Shown here in pieces: positions 6,314 to 6,315 of a DNA stretch of 6,315 nucleotides. Origin of the DNA: Polyangia bacterium (GTDB lineage: Bacteria; Myxococcota_A; Polyangia; Polyangiales; Polyangiaceae). Both the position numbers and the translations under genes were made by a program. Location: NCBI GenBank assembly GCA_030430975.1, contig JAUIKB010000354.1, positions 1-6,315 of the forward strand, read 5' to 3'. Numbering within the stretch: the stretch's first letter is position 1; each line of letters begins with the position of its first letter. Under the pieces are notes generated by a model that searched no databases, was not told where the DNA came from, and saw nothing but the letters and a program-made list of their open reading frames with translations.

Positions 6314-6315
6314 CT

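Overview
The window is a densely coded, GC-rich stretch of bacterial chromosome. The largest gap between genes is about 124 bases. It holds parts or all of six protein genes and no RNA gene, insertion sequence or CRISPR array that I can see. A three-part exporter with a periplasmic adaptor and a LolC/MacB-type permease implies a diderm (Gram-negative) host. High GC and Ser/Ala/Pro/Gly-rich low-complexity segments in the adaptor would suit a deltaproteobacterial or Myxococcota-type lineage. That placement is only an impression, because there is no phylogenetic marker here.

Left part, plus strand (1-2250): a membrane-anchored P-loop ATPase with a C-terminal winged-helix-like region, cut by the left edge, is followed after 8 bases by a MscS-family channel with a likely Sec signal peptide. 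The channel's Shine-Dalgarno sequence overlaps the ATPase stop codon, so the two are probably translationally coupled and may work together.

Middle, minus strand (2272-3522): a 416-residue tandem universal stress protein converges on the channel gene, with 21 bases between the two stop codons. It probably has its own promoter in the 124-base gap to its right, with a small stem-loop near the predicted transcript start.

Right part, minus strand (3647-6315): an export operon in the order adaptor (HlyD/RND-type membrane fusion protein, cut by the right edge), FtsX/LolC-type permease, LolD/MacB-type ATPase. The reading frames overlap by 1 base and 8 bases. The order and split subunits match DevBCA/MacAB-like type I export pumps; the substrate cannot be read from the sequence.

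The most interesting item is the ATPase-MscS pair: a STAND/Cdc6-like ATPase with its own membrane segment, coupled to a channel whose pore-lining residues depart from the E. coli MscS pattern. The remaining genes belong to well-known families with some individual oddities.
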